Origin: Solanum dulcamara
Lineage: Eukaryota; Streptophyta; Magnoliopsida; Solanales; Solanaceae
Assembly (NCBI RefSeq): GCF_947179165.1
Contig: NC_077245.1
Span: 15,966,740 to 16,030,739, forward strand
DNA length: 64,000 nucleotides
Direction of reading: 5' to 3'
The position numbers were made by a program, and so were the translations under genes. Positions 62,931 to 64,000 of the stretch are shown piece by piece; within the stretch, counting starts at the first letter, position 1; each line of letters begins with the position of its first letter. Under the pieces are notes generated by a model. It did no database searches, was not told where the DNA came from, and saw nothing but the letters and a program-made list of their open reading frames with translations.

Positions 62931-64000
62931 ATCTAACAGTTTGGTATGGATTCCATGAGAGGACCAAGTATGTGTTATGAAACATGCTTATCATGTGTAA
63001 TAATGGTTATGAAAAGACTAAAGGTCCAAGTCTTTATCATGTTGACTGTTATAATTGAGATTGACATTGTGTAATTGTATATTTCTCTTGAAATGGTAAA
63101 TTTCTAATGTGTTCCTGTATATGCATGTACGAATTATGCTATGGTTGCTAGAGGCTTATCTATTTTAGGTATGAGGTTGTGGGTAAACAAATAGAGAGAA
63201 GTTGATGTATTTTTTAGTGAGATTAGTGACTTAGAGTCAGATATTCATGGTGTCTTATTGATGCATGTGTAAAAGGGAGGCTTGAGAGAGAATGGAGAGG
63301 TTTTTTATCCATGCACCCGCTATGACGAGGCCGCCATAGCGAGTTACGTCCCGTTATAGCAGTCTAGTACAGTTAAAAGAGGAGTCTTAGTATATCTAAA
63401 TATTTCCCTCTTTCAAGTGAGATGCTAATTATTCTAGTCCAGGTGTTGGTGTGAAAGTTTAAGGAAGTAGAGTGATTAAACAATGTTAGTGATGGCCCGT
63501 AGTTCGAAAATTCCTCTATGTGTTATAAGGGCTAGGCCTTGATCTGGATTAGAGTTGAAAGTGGACTAACTAGAATGGATAAGTATTACTCTTGAATGAT
63601 AGTAAGGAGGTAAATGAGAATTATAAGAGCTTGTGCATAAAAGCTTGGTGGTGTATTTCTTCAATAGAATCTTTTCTTCTTTGTTGATTTCTTTATATTA
63701 TGCAGTGAGTATCAGATTGACCGATGATGCCTATCAGTACGTGTTATTTGAACTGATACTAATCTTTCCATGTTATTTTGCATAGTCTGGTTGCAAGGTT
63801 AGTAAGGTTTCATACGTTAAGATGACGATGATCTCCAACAACTTCTACTCCTCCTTCCCTATAATGGAAAATGTGTCTTGTTTTATTTATACTCTGTGTA
63901 TCCTGAAAAGCACTTGTACCAGTATACACTAGTTCTTTGGGAGGGTTTTCAGTGTATCTTCATAACTATTTTAATTAGTAAAGAGATTTTTATATTTTGT

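Larger units (their letters stand above)
44364..64000. repeat. Unit 2 of the tandem segmental duplication
   Basis: This is the uninterrupted copy of the duplicated unit; the period measured from 43714 to 64000 is 20286 bp. It keeps the empty site for the LINE that split unit 1, and the intact antisense solo LTR that in unit 1 was hit by two further LTR elements. Differences from unit 1 are scattered single bases, microsatellite length changes and a few indels. The window ends while the match is still running, so a longer unit or a third copy cannot be excluded. Confidence 0.93.
61404..64000 (+). repeat. Decayed LTR-like DNA with minisatellite (unit 2)
   Basis: It is the copy of 41093-43714. 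It contains the GTGTCACATG minisatellite at about 62585-62871 and lacks the 34 bases found at 43417-43450. It has no gene, and the match to unit 1 is still running at the window end. Confidence 0.5.

Overview
This is AT-rich, repeat-dominated plant nuclear DNA, most likely from a Solanum-type genome. That assignment is inference: it rests on my recognition of Solanaceae-style Ty3/Gypsy LTRs, a SINE relic with the text typical of that family, and a MITE-like terminus. I ran no database search. There is no long host protein-coding gene. The content is retrotransposons of several ages, decayed LTR sequence, and four copies of a tiny lysine-rich protein gene.

The backbone is a tandem segmental duplication with a period of about 20.3 kb. 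Each unit has an X half (an antisense solo LTR, decayed LTR-like DNA, then two small genes on the minus strand) and a Y half (an antisense LTR relic, a second LTR relic, a SINE relic, a sense solo LTR, a third LTR-like relic with a minisatellite). The order in the window is X1 (1-20691), a LINE (20692-32921), Y1 (32938-about 43970), X2 (about 43974-53231), Y2 (53232-64000, still running at the window end). The halves match nearly base for base. The solo LTRs are shared by both units, so they are older than the duplication.

Unit 1 was then enlarged by three private insertions, each with its own target-site duplication. A 12.2 kb LINE on the minus strand (16-bp TSD) split X1 from Y1; its empty site is preserved in unit 2. 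The antisense solo LTR at the left of X1 received a second antisense LTR of the same family (TSD TATTT). That LTR then received a complete sense-oriented Tekay/Del-like chromovirus at 1350-10977 (TSD ATTCT). The result is three nested layers of one LTR family, with long inverted repeats on both sides of the youngest element.

The full-length Gypsy element has both LTRs, an initiator-Met tRNA primer-binding site, a polypurine tract and a gag-pol reading frame with gag, CCHC knuckle, protease, RT, RNase H, integrase and chromodomain. It carries two nonsense codons and one 2-nt deletion. The LINE has an ORF1 (DUF4283-like plus CCHC) and an ORF2 (endonuclease, RT, RNase H), both with stops; ORF2 starts on the ORF1 stop codon. 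Its roughly 4-kb 3' region is built of degenerate internal repeats. Both elements look unable to make their own proteins.

The small genes (53 and 56 codons, two per unit) each have a clear TATA box, a conserved upstream block and strong conservation between copies. They are the best candidates for real, uncharacterised host genes here.
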